A stretch of 64,000 bases of DNA from Asterias rubens. Lineage: Eukaryota; Echinodermata; Asteroidea; Forcipulatida; Asteriidae. The notes below the pieces were generated by a model. That model was not told where the DNA came from. It ran no database searches and saw only the letters and a program-made list of their open reading frames with translations. Location of the stretch: NCBI RefSeq assembly GCF_902459465.1, contig NC_047062.1:21519919-21583918 (forward strand), given 5' to 3'. Shown here in pieces: positions 12,405 through 23,676 of the stretch (position 1 is its first letter; the number at the start of each line of letters is the position of its first letter). Position numbers and translations under genes: made by a program.

Positions 12405-13087
12405 TAACCAACCAGCCCTATCCACCATGTACATGGTGTATGACTTGTAAATTGACATTTACAGCTTGTTAAAAATAAGTACTTTACCGTGACCATGTAA
12501 TAGTCATTGTAACGAGACTAATGCAAACCCAGGATGTGGAAGTGACAGTTTCTTCTTAACTAGAACAAGACACTAAATAAAGAATTCCTGACTCTTTGAT
12601 GACCTACTCTCAGGAGTTTAAGACATTATTGGCCTTTGGTTAAAAGCAATGTCCACACACAAAGAATAATTCCTAATTGGAATACACAATGTGAAGCGTC
12701 GGTAACACTCCTCAGATTTAGCGTGGGTAACGCTTCTCAGATTTACATTTTGGGTGTTATCTTTTACATTTATAACCACACTTACATATTTCTCAAAATG
12801 CTTTATTCTATCGAAAGCTGACTGAAGGTTTTCATTGCCATTAATTTTAAGAATGATTACCAACTGTGTACCTTCCCTTTAAATGCTTTCTGAGTAACAC
12901 TTCATTTCATACACATTAAACACTCAAATTCTGAGGGTTATCAGAAAAGTTTCCAACGTACTTTACCTGTAATAAATTCCTTTGGGGTAATACATTTATG
13001 ATTTAGACCATCTTCGAGTCTTCACTTAAGTTTCTTCAAAAATTTTGACATACAACATTAGCGACGGGAATAAATTTCAAAGGATAC

Positions 13088-13261
13088 GGGGAGTACCTTC
13101 AGTCCTACACACCAGGTACAGACAGGCGGCTACGATGTGGCTGGTCTTTCGCCCTCTTGTGAGCTTCTTGGAGACGGCCATCTTAAAGAAGTTATAGGCT
13201 GTGTCTAGACAGTGCTGGTTCAATTGCAACTGGGCACCGAGGCCATTGATTTTGCCCTTTC
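13088..13261 (-). CDS. brf1: BRF1 exon 3 (first cyclin fold)
   Basis: This 174-nt exon reads [20 protein letters not shown], then [30 protein letters not shown] and TEGTP. It is nearly identical to human BRF1 across the first TFIIB-like cyclin repeat, which binds DNA-bound TBP and the polymerase III machinery. The acceptor is CACTTTACAG. The donor is GTATCC after ACT CCC C, which is weaker than usual. An alternative donor four codons earlier would remove Thr-Pro, but the chosen one joins exon 4 to give the conserved TPHML. It is in phase 1 at both ends. Confidence 0.95.
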
Positions 13262-14751
13262 CTGTAAAGTGTACAAACAAAATTGTACCAAATTGAATTA
13301 ACTAATTCTTACTGTATTAATGCAGCTCTAGTATGAAATAATGCTGGCACTGAAAAACAGTGTGATTTTGAAATAACATTAATACAGTACATGTATGTAA
13401 ATTGTACACAGATTAAAGAAAAACCTGTTCTGTACATAATATTTTATAATTTGTAATGGACAAAGGTAAATCTTTGAGTAAGAATAAAGCTGCATTCTAA
13501 GAAGAGTATTCTGAAATTCGTACAGTTTATCCCTAGACCAAATATTAGACTCAACATATGATGGTTCAACAAACTTCTACTACACCATGTGCATCTTATA
13601 GGCCCATCATAACATTACAGGTAAAGGTAAACCGTATGATTTATTATTTAGACCTCTCCAGGGTTTTAACCATGCACAACACAAATGTTACATGTAACCT
13701 GCATGTAAGTGTGTAATTCTTGCCAAAAATGGGGTGCATACTGTACTGTGTAGGGCAAACAAATTTTGAATCCATACATAATCTGAGAAAGGTTACTAAA
13801 AGTAACATTCTCAAATTAAATTTTTGGGGGGACAAAACCTGATACATTTTTACAAATAAACACACTTTTTTGAAGTGAAATGTTACTAAAAATACTTGCT
13901 TTAGGGGGCCTACATGTATACATGTACATCAAAAGCTACTGTAGGCTTCTATCACAAAGTTATTATCCCAAAGTAATTTTAAAAGTGATTACAAAATGTA
14001 TAATACCTTCCCTTTAAACAGTAATTAATTTGCTTCACGGTTCACACTTTGAGTGTTGTTTTTTAATTGCCTAGCTTCCCTTCTACAGTAACAAAAAGAG
14101 CAGTGCAACATTATTGATGAGCTAATTAAGTTTCATTTCAATAATCCCAAATGCAAGCAGTCGATTACCAACGCTTCACAGTGCACCCATCTGACAGCCA
14201 CCATTGCACTGACCTACTTATGGGTGACTTTAATTTTACCAGCAAACTTTGCCCTACAGCCAAACTGCAGACGACGTCTTCTGCATTTCCTTGGGCGCTA
14301 ATTGGAAAAACGCTCTGGTGCATGAATGCATGGGGGGGGGGGGCTTGTCATATGCCAGTGTTTCCAGGCGGTTTATTTGACAAAATATCCATTTTCACGA
14401 TGCATTACGTGTCGCCACCAGTTTTTTTTCAAAGTACATGTAGTGCATGGTGCTCCTTACATGCCTACGCCAACATTTTGTGTTTTGGGGAGAAAATCGT
14501 AGTTGAAGCTAACTCGTTTTTCACACTGCTGTTTCAGAGACTGCTTACATGTTTTGGGTGTTTTTTTACTCAAAATTTATAACATTGAAATAAAGCTGAC
14601 TTTCTTCATTTGTACAGAACTGTCAGAACTGTAAGTTCTCAACTCAATCTTGCAGTGTTTTATGAGTTATTTGTTTCCAAACACGTGTCACTTTGTGAAA
14701 ATGGAAAAACTGCAAAGTATGTCGCTTCATGTATTGTAAACACTTGAAATT

Positions 14752-14900
14752 TAAGGCAGTGTATACTTTTAGTAATTGTCAGAGACAACTATTTTCACTT
14801 GGTGTATCTCAACATACAAGAACAAACCTGTGAAAAATTTTGCTCAATTGGTCATCAAAGTTGCAACAAAGTAATGGAAGCAAAGTTGTGTATAAAATTG
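14752..14900 (+). mobile_element. family A element, partial copy
   Basis: It starts with TTAAGGCAGTGTATACTTTT and continues with TTGTCAGAGACAACTATTTT and CACTTGGTGTATCTCAACAT, the left-end order of family A. The right half is missing or diverged. Confidence 0.55.
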
Positions 14901-15866
14901 TGAGCAATCAGATGCCGGTGACAATTTTTTTTACTAAACTGAGAACAACAGGAATAAAATAGTCAGGACCTTTTTTATGAAACTACTTACACTGCGCCTT
15001 GAACACCCAGCAGGGTGGATATGTGCGCATTACAAGTCTTATAATTATTATTATTATTACTGTAAGACCACCAATGAGCAAAAAAAGGGCGAATTTGGCA
15101 AAGACAATTGCAATGGTCTGTGGATGCAAAAAAAATCTCCAAGACCAATCAATGTAATGCCTAAGGGGAGGCAGGGGGACGCTCCACAGCTGATTTTATA
15201 TGGGTGTCCCAAACCACGATTAAACAAAGTACAAACTCCTGAACCGCTCAATCTTGCTTGGAGCTATCAGACAGGAGAACTATTTCATTACGACGGAGGA
15301 AGTACGTGACTTTAATGGGTTACATGTACGTGACTTTCACAGAAGGTGTAAATTTCACACGCACGACAGACGCCAGCTGCAAACTATATTATACTGTGAA
15401 TCGTATACATGTATACACAGTATTGTACGTGTACGCAAATTCAGTGTGCTATGTAAGCTTCTAACTGTTTATTAATTAAAATCAACCCTGGCATTTGTTT
15501 TGTGTTCATTGCATTCTGTATTACGACACATCTTTGGATGTCAATATAATGCATCAGTGATTTGTGAATGCATATTGACATAGTAGTTATTTTTAAAGAA
15601 ACTAATTAGTTTGAATGCGAAAGCTCACTGAGGGTGCTGAAGCTCTTGCCAGGCTACCAGTACCAACCCTCTGCAGAAATATCAAAATTCTGTCTAGATA
15701 GCCTATGAAGATTCCCCCCCCCCCCCAAATCAGTACATTATTGTAAACTAGGAAACAATTAAATTATAACTCCCCAACACCGATGTTTGGACTTTAGGAC
15801 GTGGTTGCTGGACATTTTTTATCCAAATGAATTGAAACCCAAATGTGCAGTCTGGTCTTGCACCCT

Positions 15867-15894
15867 GATAGATAGATAGATACATAGATAGATA
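15867..15894 (+). repeat. GATA microsatellite
   Basis: (GATA)n with one interruption (ACATA). It borders an AT-rich stretch running to about 16370. A short tandem repeat at the edge of such a stretch can be the 3' tail of a non-LTR retroposon inserted in reverse, but no reverse transcriptase sequence is visible. Confidence 0.75.
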
Positions 15895-18303
15895 AAATGG
15901 TTTATTAAAAAACTGTCCTCGCAGCACAAAGGCTGAATTACAACAATTTTACATAAATTTAAAATTTGAAATTAAATAGAAGGCAAATTGGTAATAAAAA
16001 AATATATAAAAATATGTTAAATAGTTAAGCCACTCACCTAAATTTACACATATTGAAAATTGCACATTGGAATTGAATTACTTTTACTCAAAAATGGTGT
16101 GACAATACAACAAAACAACAGACAAGAATTGAAAATGTTATAATCACGAAAAGCAAGCAAAACAAAACCAATTAAAATCTGAACATCAATCAGATAGTGT
16201 GTGCACTATGCATTTTGGGGACTGAAAATGGCCTCTAGTTGCAGATTGTCGCAACATACTCAATACATGTACATCTCTGTTTTAAAAAAATTTGTAAACC
16301 ACATACAAACTGTACTGTACCTCATAAAAATAAAATTAACAAATAAAATATTTAAAAAGCTCAACTTTACAAGTAAAATGTTCCCTCAATAACTACCTTA
16401 TCAGCAGGGTTTCAGTTCAATGCAATGACCCTTTGAATGCTGACGACCCCCCCCCCCCCTCCTCCCCCCTCTGATATTGTTTACACTGTTAATATTCAAC
16501 ATCAATATCCCAAATTCACTTCCATTAAATTTGTACATGTACGTGAACACCAACAATATCTCCAACCTCAATATTGAATTGAATGCCGGTCAACATCCCC
16601 CTTCTAAAAGTTGTCCCCTGACAGAGTTCTCCCCCCCCCCCCCCAACAAAGTAATCTTTTGTAAAGGTTTAAGCGCAGTGACAAAGTAATTTCAGTGACG
16701 GCTTAATATTGTTTGTATGCAGCCTGATGTTTTCAGAAGAGTGAGTGATTTTGTATACTAAAAGTTAGTATACTAAAAGTTAGGGTTGAAATTTAGGACC
16801 TTGAACAGTACATTTTACAAACAGATTGTAAGTGCACAAAAATTACTGAAAATTTTAACACATAAATTATGTAGTAGCGTGAATATACCAAAACCAAGTA
16901 ATAAATTGATAAACCATGTACTTCAATTTTAAACAAGTAATATATACCATCACATCATCTGAATAAAGTTAAGTAAACAACAACAATTAAAAGTGGGGCT
17001 CGAAATTTAAGACAACTTAAAAACAAAATAAGGTAATTAATCATCCTAACACCTCTTATAAAGTAAAGAATTTATTTTTAAAGAAGGGCTTGAAATTTGA
17101 AGATAATTTCCTGAACAAATAAAGTACATTTTAACAATTATCATTTAAAAATTTAAAAACAAGTAGGCCTGAAATAAAATAAAATATATAACCATCCTGA
17201 TTCCTATCACCCCAATAAATTACTGAATAAAGTAGGGATGACTCTGTCAGTGGGTGAATTTGTTTGGAGACATTGATCTATGAGAGGGGGCAGCTTTGTA
17301 AGTGAGGGGGCAACTTTGCCAGGGGGTGACTTTGTTGTGGACGACTTTGTACATGTAGTGGGTGGCTTTTCTCGGGGTGGGGGGGGGGTTTACTGGTTTC
17401 CATTGAATTAGTGTACAAGTACACTGCCACTTTTGACTTATTACTTAGAAGATCTGTACAGTGCATGCCTAACACTAAACAGAATTGTTAAGTTGGATTT
17501 AAAGTTTTGATTGAATATCATGGAAAGCCATGAATGAGATGATAAAGGATGAGTAAAATATTGATTACTTCATCCCTAGACTAAGGCACCAATGCCTCAT
17601 CCAACAAACAACAGTCAAACTGTTTGAATTAGCTGGCGCCATAAACCAACTACATCATAGGTGCGCACATTAAAATGTTTCCAATGAACCTTGGCGATTA
17701 CATACTTCCATAAAGTGTAAACAGGATTCTCTCTTCCAAGGCTTTTTTTTTTCAAAATTGCGGGACATTCTGGACCCAAATTTTGAAGTTTGGCCTACAT
17801 GTAAGAATACAAGGCTGAAATGGTCAAACAGTAGGAGGGTTAACCCTTCTACAGTCTGACCATTTAATATCATCAGCTGTGGTTTTGATTGATTTATGAA
17901 CTACACCAGCCAATAATGCATCATGTGGTAAGTGCACCACTGTGCACAGGAAGTTACATGTGTACAGTTTGCTACACAATTGTGCCACCATACACAATAC
18001 TTGTGATTAATACATTTGTATTGACCAATCACAACCCATTGCACAACCAAAAGTCTGACACTGTAAAGTCTGACATGGGTGCGCGTATGCTTGGTGCGCG
18101 CGGCAGAGTTGTGCGGAATGGCATTGGAGAGGCTGAAGTGTTCTTGCTTACACATGTGCCGTGGGCGGAGCATAATGGATCTGTGGGTGTTTTTTTTGGG
18201 GGGGGGGCAACACACCCTCAATCACATAATTGGGACATGGTAAATGTTACCAAGAGTAGGGAGGGGGTAATATAATTCTGGTGAATTGACTGAAGGTTCT
18301 TAC

Positions 18304-18381
18304 CTGTCTGAAGTGTGATGGCTCGCGACTCCTTCCCAAATCCATGTCTGAAATTACCTCCTAGAGAATGGCTTTTCCCAC
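18304..18381 (-). CDS. brf1: BRF1 exon 2
   Basis: This 78-nt exon reads G-GKSHSLGGNFRHGFGKESRA and ITLQT, completing a split glycine at both ends (phase 1 to phase 1). It corresponds to human AGKTPTLGGGF...LGKESRAQTLQNG, the linker between the zinc ribbon and the cyclin folds. The donor is GTAAGA and the acceptor AATAAAG, preceded by a T-rich tract. Confidence 0.93.
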
Positions 18382-18816
18382 CTTTATTAAACGAAACAGA
18401 CTTTGGTTAAAAGGGTCTGATACAAGTAAAATGTAAAATGGGGGGAACAACATCACTCAAATGATTCAGTGGATGAAAATCACATTTCCTTTTCATGCCA
18501 TTTTTTGCTGAAGTAGTCTTAACAGGTCTTGAATTAACCCACGGCACAAAGCAGCAATTGCTGTCGTGACCAGTCAGTGTGTTGCCCTTTGCAAAGTTCC
18601 AATGACAGTTTCCTAAGTAATAGGAGTGCCCCTTACAAGAAGAAAATTGTAGTGCCACTTCTAGTCTAGGTTCAAGGCCTGTCTTAACTACATACAGCAG
18701 GTAGTCTGTATTTAAAATGGGCATGCAATTAAATCTGTGAAGAACCAGAGTTTTTGTTTAATTGCAAATAATTTTTATTAGAAACAATGACTGCAGTCAA
18801 GGCATACACAACTTAT

Positions 18817-19019
18817 GACTTGTAGACAAGTCGTTAAATGTTCGTCGAGGTTATACATGTAGAGTTCCGACTCTCTCCACCATTCCCACAACACTGGGGA
18901 TAGTCTTGCGAACAGCTTCGGGCGAGAGCAGTATACGATCGCGTAGACCTTAACCAGTACGCCACCACCACAACTCGACTATCACCGTGATCAGACCATT
19001 AACGACTTGTTCACAAGTC
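18817..19019. mobile_element. inverted-repeat element (H)
   Basis: About 203 bp with terminal inverted repeats: left GACTTGTAGACAAGTCGTTA, right TTAACGACTTGTTCACAAGTC (inverse, with two mismatches). Each end is itself a small palindrome. The interior is more GC-rich than the flanks and carries no open frame of note. It lies in BRF1 intron 1. Confidence 0.65.
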
Positions 19020-19231
19020 TACCACAAGTTCAAAACTGTCTTCCCAGAGCGCTGTCTAGTTCAGTGTTGAAAAGCATCCATATTTCATATGAAATAATGA
19101 CCAGTGAAGTCCAATTGGACTCTGTGTTATTATGAGCTAACTTGTCCTGCTGGACTAGTCACTAAAAAAGTTAAGTGCAAACACTGCCTCTACCCATCTA
19201 AGTGTAAAAAATCTCTATATTAAATCCTCAC

Positions 19232-19424
19232 CTTCCGAAGAAACAAATTGACCCACCACAGAGGTCCCTCCAAGGCTATTCTCCGCAAAGTTGACTTCTG
19301 AAACAATAAAGTTGTCCTCGATAACCGATCCACAGTTGACACAAACTGCGCTCCCGCGGGCCTGGTCCGTGTCTATTTCACTGCCACCACATGTTTTGCA
19401 CACAATGCTCTTCGTTTTCGACAT
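19232..19424 (-). CDS. brf1: BRF1 exon 1 of the coding region: zinc ribbon of the TFIIIB 90-kDa subunit
   Basis: BRF1 is the TFIIB-related subunit of TFIIIB. In the nucleus it places TBP and RNA polymerase III on tRNA, 5S and U6 genes. The first 65 residues hold the N-terminal zinc ribbon: Cys9-x2-Cys12 (CKTC) and Cys28-x2-Cys31 (CVNC), followed by [18 protein letters not shown] and VGQFVSSEG, matching human BRF1. The start is the first Met in frame after a 3' splice site CTTCTCCAG at 19433-19435, so this exon carries only 8 nt of leader (19425-19432). The donor GTGAG at 19231 leaves a phase-1 glycine. With exons 2 to 5 the window encodes about 183 N-terminal residues; the second cyclin fold and the C-terminal BRF region are outside the window. 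Confidence 0.96.
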
Positions 19425-19640
19425 TTTGATTCCTGGAGAAGATATGAAAAAATAAATATGAATAGACTTAAACATATAGTTCACAAATTCATATTGTTTA
19501 GTTTTTGTTTTAGAGTATTTGAGATTTTTTTTTTTTAAGAGTCTTTTTTGACAATTAATGTTACCAACCAGTCAAGCACATTATTGTACCATGAAATGCT
19601 AAGTGTTTTATAAGCTCAAATTTTGGAATTTAATTTCCAA

Positions 19641-19746
19641 ATCACGCCACCACTTTTTTACTAATTTTTACAAAAAGAGATATCTCTTTGAGGTACATTA
19701 GATACTATCTTATTTCATATTGAATGAAAAAGTGGTGGCGTGATGA
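19641..19746. mobile_element. inverted-repeat element (I)
   Basis: About 105 bp ending in ATCACGCCACCACTTTTT and its exact inverse AAAAAGTGGTGGCGTGAT. The interior is AT-rich. It is a small hairpin MITE by structure, in the BRF1 leader intron. Confidence 0.7.
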
Positions 19747-20181
19747 CAAAACTTTTCCCAAAGTTTCATACAAACAGAAACTTCCGTCCCCAGTCAATAT
19801 GGAAATCAATGACTGTTACATAATCAACAACCCATAATGGATCATCAACGGTCACATGACCACATGGTTTTCGCTGGGGACTAGTTAGCATGTTTAGTAT
19901 GACCGCAGATGTCAATTTTATTGGGGGAAAGGAGTACTATTGCTGCTTACCCTCCAACATGCCTGGTGATGCTCATGTTTGTTGTTTGTTTGAATAATCT
20001 TCCCATCAAGGGAACTCAATAAACTCCCACAAAGGGATTTAAACACCAAGCTGGCAACAGCCAATCTCTCTCATACAAACATTGGTTTAACATCTATGAT
20101 TATAAATTACAGACGTACACAAATCAAAAAATTGTGATTCAGTAACTAGACGACAATATTTATTCTAGTCGTTGTGAAATC

Positions 20182-20260
20182 AGCGGTCAGCTGGGGATTC
20201 GAACCCACAATGTTGTGATTGCAAGTCCTGCAGTCAAACCACTTGACCACGGCGACACGC
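20182..20260 (-). repeat. tRNA-like sequence, probable SINE head
   Basis: On the minus strand an A-box-like stretch TGGTCAAGTGG is followed about 40 nt later by a perfect B-box GGTTCGAATCC, the spacing of an RNA polymerase III type 2 promoter. The T-arm folds, but the acceptor ends do not pair, so it is not a functional tRNA as it stands. It is most likely the head of a tRNA-derived SINE or a tRNA pseudogene. It sits inside the first intron of a polymerase III factor gene, which may be coincidence. Confidence 0.5.
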
Positions 20261-20875
20261 TAGAGAGTATGCAGTGTTGCTAAGACCTCCATTGTCATTG
20301 ACCCAAATAAAAATAAAATTTTGTCTTCTTTTTGTTTTTTGACACTTTGTTCACATTCATGACATTCACCCAACTCAAGTGCTTGGATTTGAATGATTTG
20401 TAATTGTGTTAATCTCTCATCAGCATTCAAGTTTACATTGATTACTCGACAGGATCCTTACTTAAGTGAGGTTTTTAGGCCAAGCATGCATGGGTGCTTG
20501 ATTGTTGAGTGTAGATCAGACACAAAAGTGCATTCAGAAAAACAACACTCAAGAAACTGCTGACAAGGCAAAAGGTGCTGAAGACAAGACATTTTTGGCC
20601 TAAGCTAAGTTAGTCAGCCAGCATGGTCCATAAAGTGGTGAACAGATGCAAAATTTTAGCCCAATACACAGACATAAAGATTAAAGCATGCTTGAGAACA
20701 AACAAAAAATGGATTCCAAAACAATGAGAACCCTCCTAAAACAAATAGGCCGGTCGTTCAAGATGCACTATTTTGCAGCCAGCTGACCAGACCCGGCATT
20801 TTCATTTGTTGTAAAATATAGAAGCACAATGCTTTCGTTAAAATTGATGAAAACAAGTGCATTTTAATTGTTACC

Positions 20876-21150
20876 TGAACAGCAACTCCGTTTCAGTAAG
20901 AACTCGAGCGCACTCCCAGTAAAATAAGAAGAAACTCTACATGCAGGTTTTCGTTTTCATACATCAGCTGGATTGCGCCATGTTGAACCATAACATTTTA
21001 TCCGTTCGTTTGTTCGTTGTGAATGTATAGCTCTCCACTGAGTAGATTCGTCCACTTTTTCAGAGGTGGTTCGTTGTTTGACCGGGAATGCTGTTTCAAG
21101 TTCATTTGGAAAAGGGGTAAAAAATAAGGCGTACTGCTGCAATTTCATAA
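20876..21150 (-). promoter_or_regulatory. brf1: probable BRF1 leader exon and promoter
   Basis: A strong donor GTTCAG/GTAACA on the minus strand ends an exon at 20875, upstream of the acceptor at 19433. Upstream is a region with slightly higher CpG content and the motif CAACATGGCGC, which resembles YY1-type promoter elements. No TATA box is evident. The ATG in that motif would open a 5-codon upstream frame if transcribed. The leader exon is inferred from the splice sites only. Confidence 0.45.
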
Positions 21151-21221
21151 ATCTTGTGAGCGTAATAACTGGCTAAGCACAGAAACAGGCATATAAAATG
21201 ACGTTAAGTTGACATTGCTTT

Positions 21222-21297
21222 GACTGGTGCCCCATCAATTTTTGCTTAGCAAAGAAAATATGCTAAGCAGTACTTTCTGCTAATGAAACTGGCCCTT
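21222..21297. repeat. family B palindrome, short copy
   Basis: It carries TTTTGCTTAGCAAAG and ATGCTAAGCAGTACTTTCTG, closing with AAACTGGCCC. This is a short, diverged copy of the TGCTAAGCA element seen whole at 40597 and 44424. Confidence 0.5.
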
Positions 21298-21299
21298 TC

Positions 21300-22860
21300 T
21301 ACCTCCATGCTATTCTACCTCCATGCTATAAACCTAGAGCAGAAATGTTTGCTTGACAAAGCTGTATCTGTGCAGGATGCCAATGTCAAAAGGCAATACG
21401 TGTGATATGGTATTTTGGCTACCTGGTGATTTAGGCCCCAAAGTTTTTTTCATTTATTGTCTTGTCTCGTTTGGGGGGGGGGGCTTAGTAACCTTTTTAT
21501 TTGAGCAGGTGTTTCCAAATGGGCCCATTGCTTTTGCTTTTAACGATAACAATCGTACTTGCACCTTGTTCATGGCGGATTTTATTTAGCCCCCCCCCCC
21601 CCGCCCCCACCAAAAAAAAAAAAAAAATAAAAAAAACATTGTACATAATTACTGCCATCATCAGCGCAGACCTACATGAGATATTCATATTTCAAGAGAT
21701 ATGCTAGCTTTTCTTCAGGCCTTGAGACTTGAGAGCATATATAGTAGCCAGAACTCGTCCCTTTATGTGCGAGTTCTCAGCAGATCTCCTATAGGGATAC
21801 CATGGAGGAAGTCTATTTCTTCCTCCATGGAGGTACCAAACCATCGATGTTTCCCATATTGATAGTATTGAAGATTCAGGGGCGTTTGATGTCAGTTTAA
21901 ATTATTCGGACGGAGGATCGGAGAGAGCTTGTTCACATTTAGAAAGGCTCATACATTTTGCATTACAAGTCTGGATTGAGATAATGTTAGCGCTGGTCCG
22001 ACCTTCTGCACGCACCCATCACCCGGCCGGCCGGGCCGGTCTGAGACTGCGTCCATTACCACGGCAGGTCACTCACTGCCACGCCTTCAATGCACTTTAC
22101 AGGGATGAGAACGTCTTCTAATCGTGTCAAATTTGGTCTGCTATTACTGTTAGCAAAAATAAAAGCAGTTTATGTCCCCTTTAATCCCCAATATCCCCGC
22201 CCCCTCCCATCCACTTGAGCTGTCATCATCATCAACGAGCGGAGGCAGTGATACCATCAGTTCAAAGAGTTCAGTGGATTCATCAGCGACCACCACCAGT
22301 AGTTAGCAGTAGGCTGATAGCATGCCAGCCTCGTTGTTTGCTCAAGCATGTTGGGAACTCACCGCATTACCCAACATTAGCATCCGCCGCATCCGACGGC
22401 CTTGAACATACCCTCTACGCTGTCATCAATATAGTCATCCTCGCCACACTCGTGCCCGCCCCTTAGCAACGGCGCAATGCGCATGACTGCAAGAGGCGAT
22501 TGATGACTGGTGGAGATGTGTTTGAGCTCAGCATGGGTGGTGACTTTTACAATGACTGAAAAAAAAAAAAAAAAAAAACACACACTGGAAGCCGACCTAA
22601 AATGCCCAACCATCGCGTGACAAGGTGCTATGACCGCCCACCGCCACAACTACGGACATGGAGTAGAGAGAGCTTGGCCGGACCGGTATGGCAGTTTGAG
22701 GGTGCTGAGTTTTGAAAGAGGCTGGGAGCATAGTCCTCCAAACATTACTTATTCATCAATGTTCTTCTCCACGACAAGGTTCGGATGGTTCCTGCAGTCG
22801 GAGGAAACAAATTAGATGAAACGAGCGAGCGGTTGGTAGCTCCTCTTTGAACGTCACAGC
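21300..22860. other. intergenic stretch between BRF1 and the first FABP gene
   Basis: It contains a short hairpin at 21798-21835 (ACCATGGAGGAAG ... CTTCCTCCATGGAGGT), long G, C and A runs near 21473, 21590 and 22558, and a CpG- and GC-richer patch from about 22000 to 22900. Open frames of 60-90 codons in this patch overlap on both strands and match nothing I know; the patch more probably belongs to the upstream regulatory region of the gene at 23251. Confidence 0.45.
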
Positions 22861-22870
22861 CAACGGACGG

Positions 22871-22878
22871 ATAAAAAG
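22871..22878 (+). promoter_or_regulatory. TATA-like box of the FABP-like gene at 23251
   Basis: ATAAAAAG lies 373 nt upstream of the ATG in a GC-richer context. The same GATAAAAAG box occurs in the well-defined promoter of the gene at 45493. A possible acceptor CTAATCAG at 23221-23228, 22 nt before the ATG, would allow an intron in the leader, as inferred for three other genes of this array. Confidence 0.4.
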
Positions 22879-23250
22879 ACCGCATTTTCCAGCACGTGTG
22901 TCATTGTTTTAACGGATTCGACTCTCGCCGATTTGAGGTTTATCGTCGTCTTTATTATAAACCTCATGCTTCATGCATCAGTTTTCACCACCGGCACATC
23001 TGCACTTTGGTCGATGTACACCGTTCACAGTTTGACCGGGTCTAACCCAACGGTTACCTCTTAGCGGAAAACTGCGTGTGGTCTGTGCACCGAACTAGGT
23101 CACCAGACGACCTTTCCTTTTGCGATAGAAATAGAAAAGGCATCAGGCACAAGGTTTCCGGACAGAAACATTTACTCTACAAAGAGTATTCACCCCTAAG
23201 AAATTTACACGTTTGAACTCCTAATCAGAGGCTAACTCTACAACAAAATC

Positions 23251-23676
23251 ATGGCGAACGAAGCTCAGCTGTTGAAATTCGCGGGAAAGTGGAAACTTGA
23301 AAAGAGCGAGAATTTCGACGAGTACCTGAAGAAGATGGAGGTGATGTTGCCGATGCGGGCAGCGGCCAAAGTCATGACGCCCACGTGCGATATCGACGTG
23401 CAAGGGGGAAGTTTCGTGATCAAGATGAACGTACCGGTGATCACACTCCACGTGCAGAAGTTTACCCTGAACCAGCAATTCGAGGACCTGCTGCCCAACG
23501 GGACCAAGCAACTGACCCAGGTCAACTGGGAGGATGGAAAGATCGTCCTACGGGAAGTGGACAAGGGGGACCCGCCTCACGTGGTCACTCGAGAGGTCAG
23601 CGATGCCGGCACGGAGATGACCATGACGTGTACCAAGGGAGACATCATCTGTAAAAGGTTCTACCGAAAGGTGTAA
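23251..23676 (+). CDS. intracellular lipid-binding protein (FABP-like) 1
   Basis: A cytosolic fatty-acid-binding protein of 141 residues, a ten-stranded beta barrel that carries hydrophobic ligands. The opening FAGKWKLEKSENFDEYLKK (residues 10-28) is the family signature with the helix-turn-helix lid start. Arg114 (VVTREV) and Arg136-x-Tyr138 (CKRFYRKV) match the fatty-acid carboxylate site Arg106 and Arg126-x-Tyr128 of heart FABP. The coding region has no intron, unlike the four-exon vertebrate genes. The start is the only Met with a good context (AAAATCATGG). An A-rich stretch with AATAAA repeats follows near 23845-23875. The nearest family member is 11.7 kb away. It could equally be called CRABP/FABP-type; the exact ligand cannot be read. 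Confidence 0.92.
   Translation: MANEAQLLKFAGKWKLEKSENFDEYLKKMEVMLPMRAAAKVMTPTCDIDVQGGSFVIKMNVPVITLHVQKFTLNQQFEDLLPNGTKQLTQVNWEDGKIVLREVDKGDPPHVVTREVSDAGTEMTMTCTKGDIICKRFYRKV

Larger units (their letters stand above)
6838..13000. other. BRF1 intron 3, no gene seen
   Basis: This 7-kb intron (6098-13087) holds family F repeats, a partial family B element near 10290-10396, a palindrome at 12309-12404, and several TACATGTA palindromes. Open frames of 60-100 codons occur but none has a recognisable family match, a convincing splice context or a composition like the true exons. A locally GC-rich patch at about 9724-9835 has short internal inverted repeats but no assigned function. Confidence 0.55.
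13300..18290. other. BRF1 intron 2, no gene seen
   Basis: This 5-kb intron (13262-18303) contains many TACATGTA palindromes, long C or G runs near 14331, 15716, 16449 and 16631, a GATA microsatellite at 15867 and a partial family A element at 14752-14900. Open frames at 14151-14582 (plus) and 17889-18275 (plus) run through G-homopolymers and do not resemble protein families. Confidence 0.55.

Noticed and set aside
14151-14582. 143-codon open frame on the plus strand
   Set aside because: It lies in BRF1 intron 2, passes through a run of G, has no family match and has the AT-rich composition of the surrounding intron.
17889-18275. Overlapping open frames on both strands (128 and 106 codons)
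   Set aside because: They are intronic, contain a long G/C run and show no coding signal.
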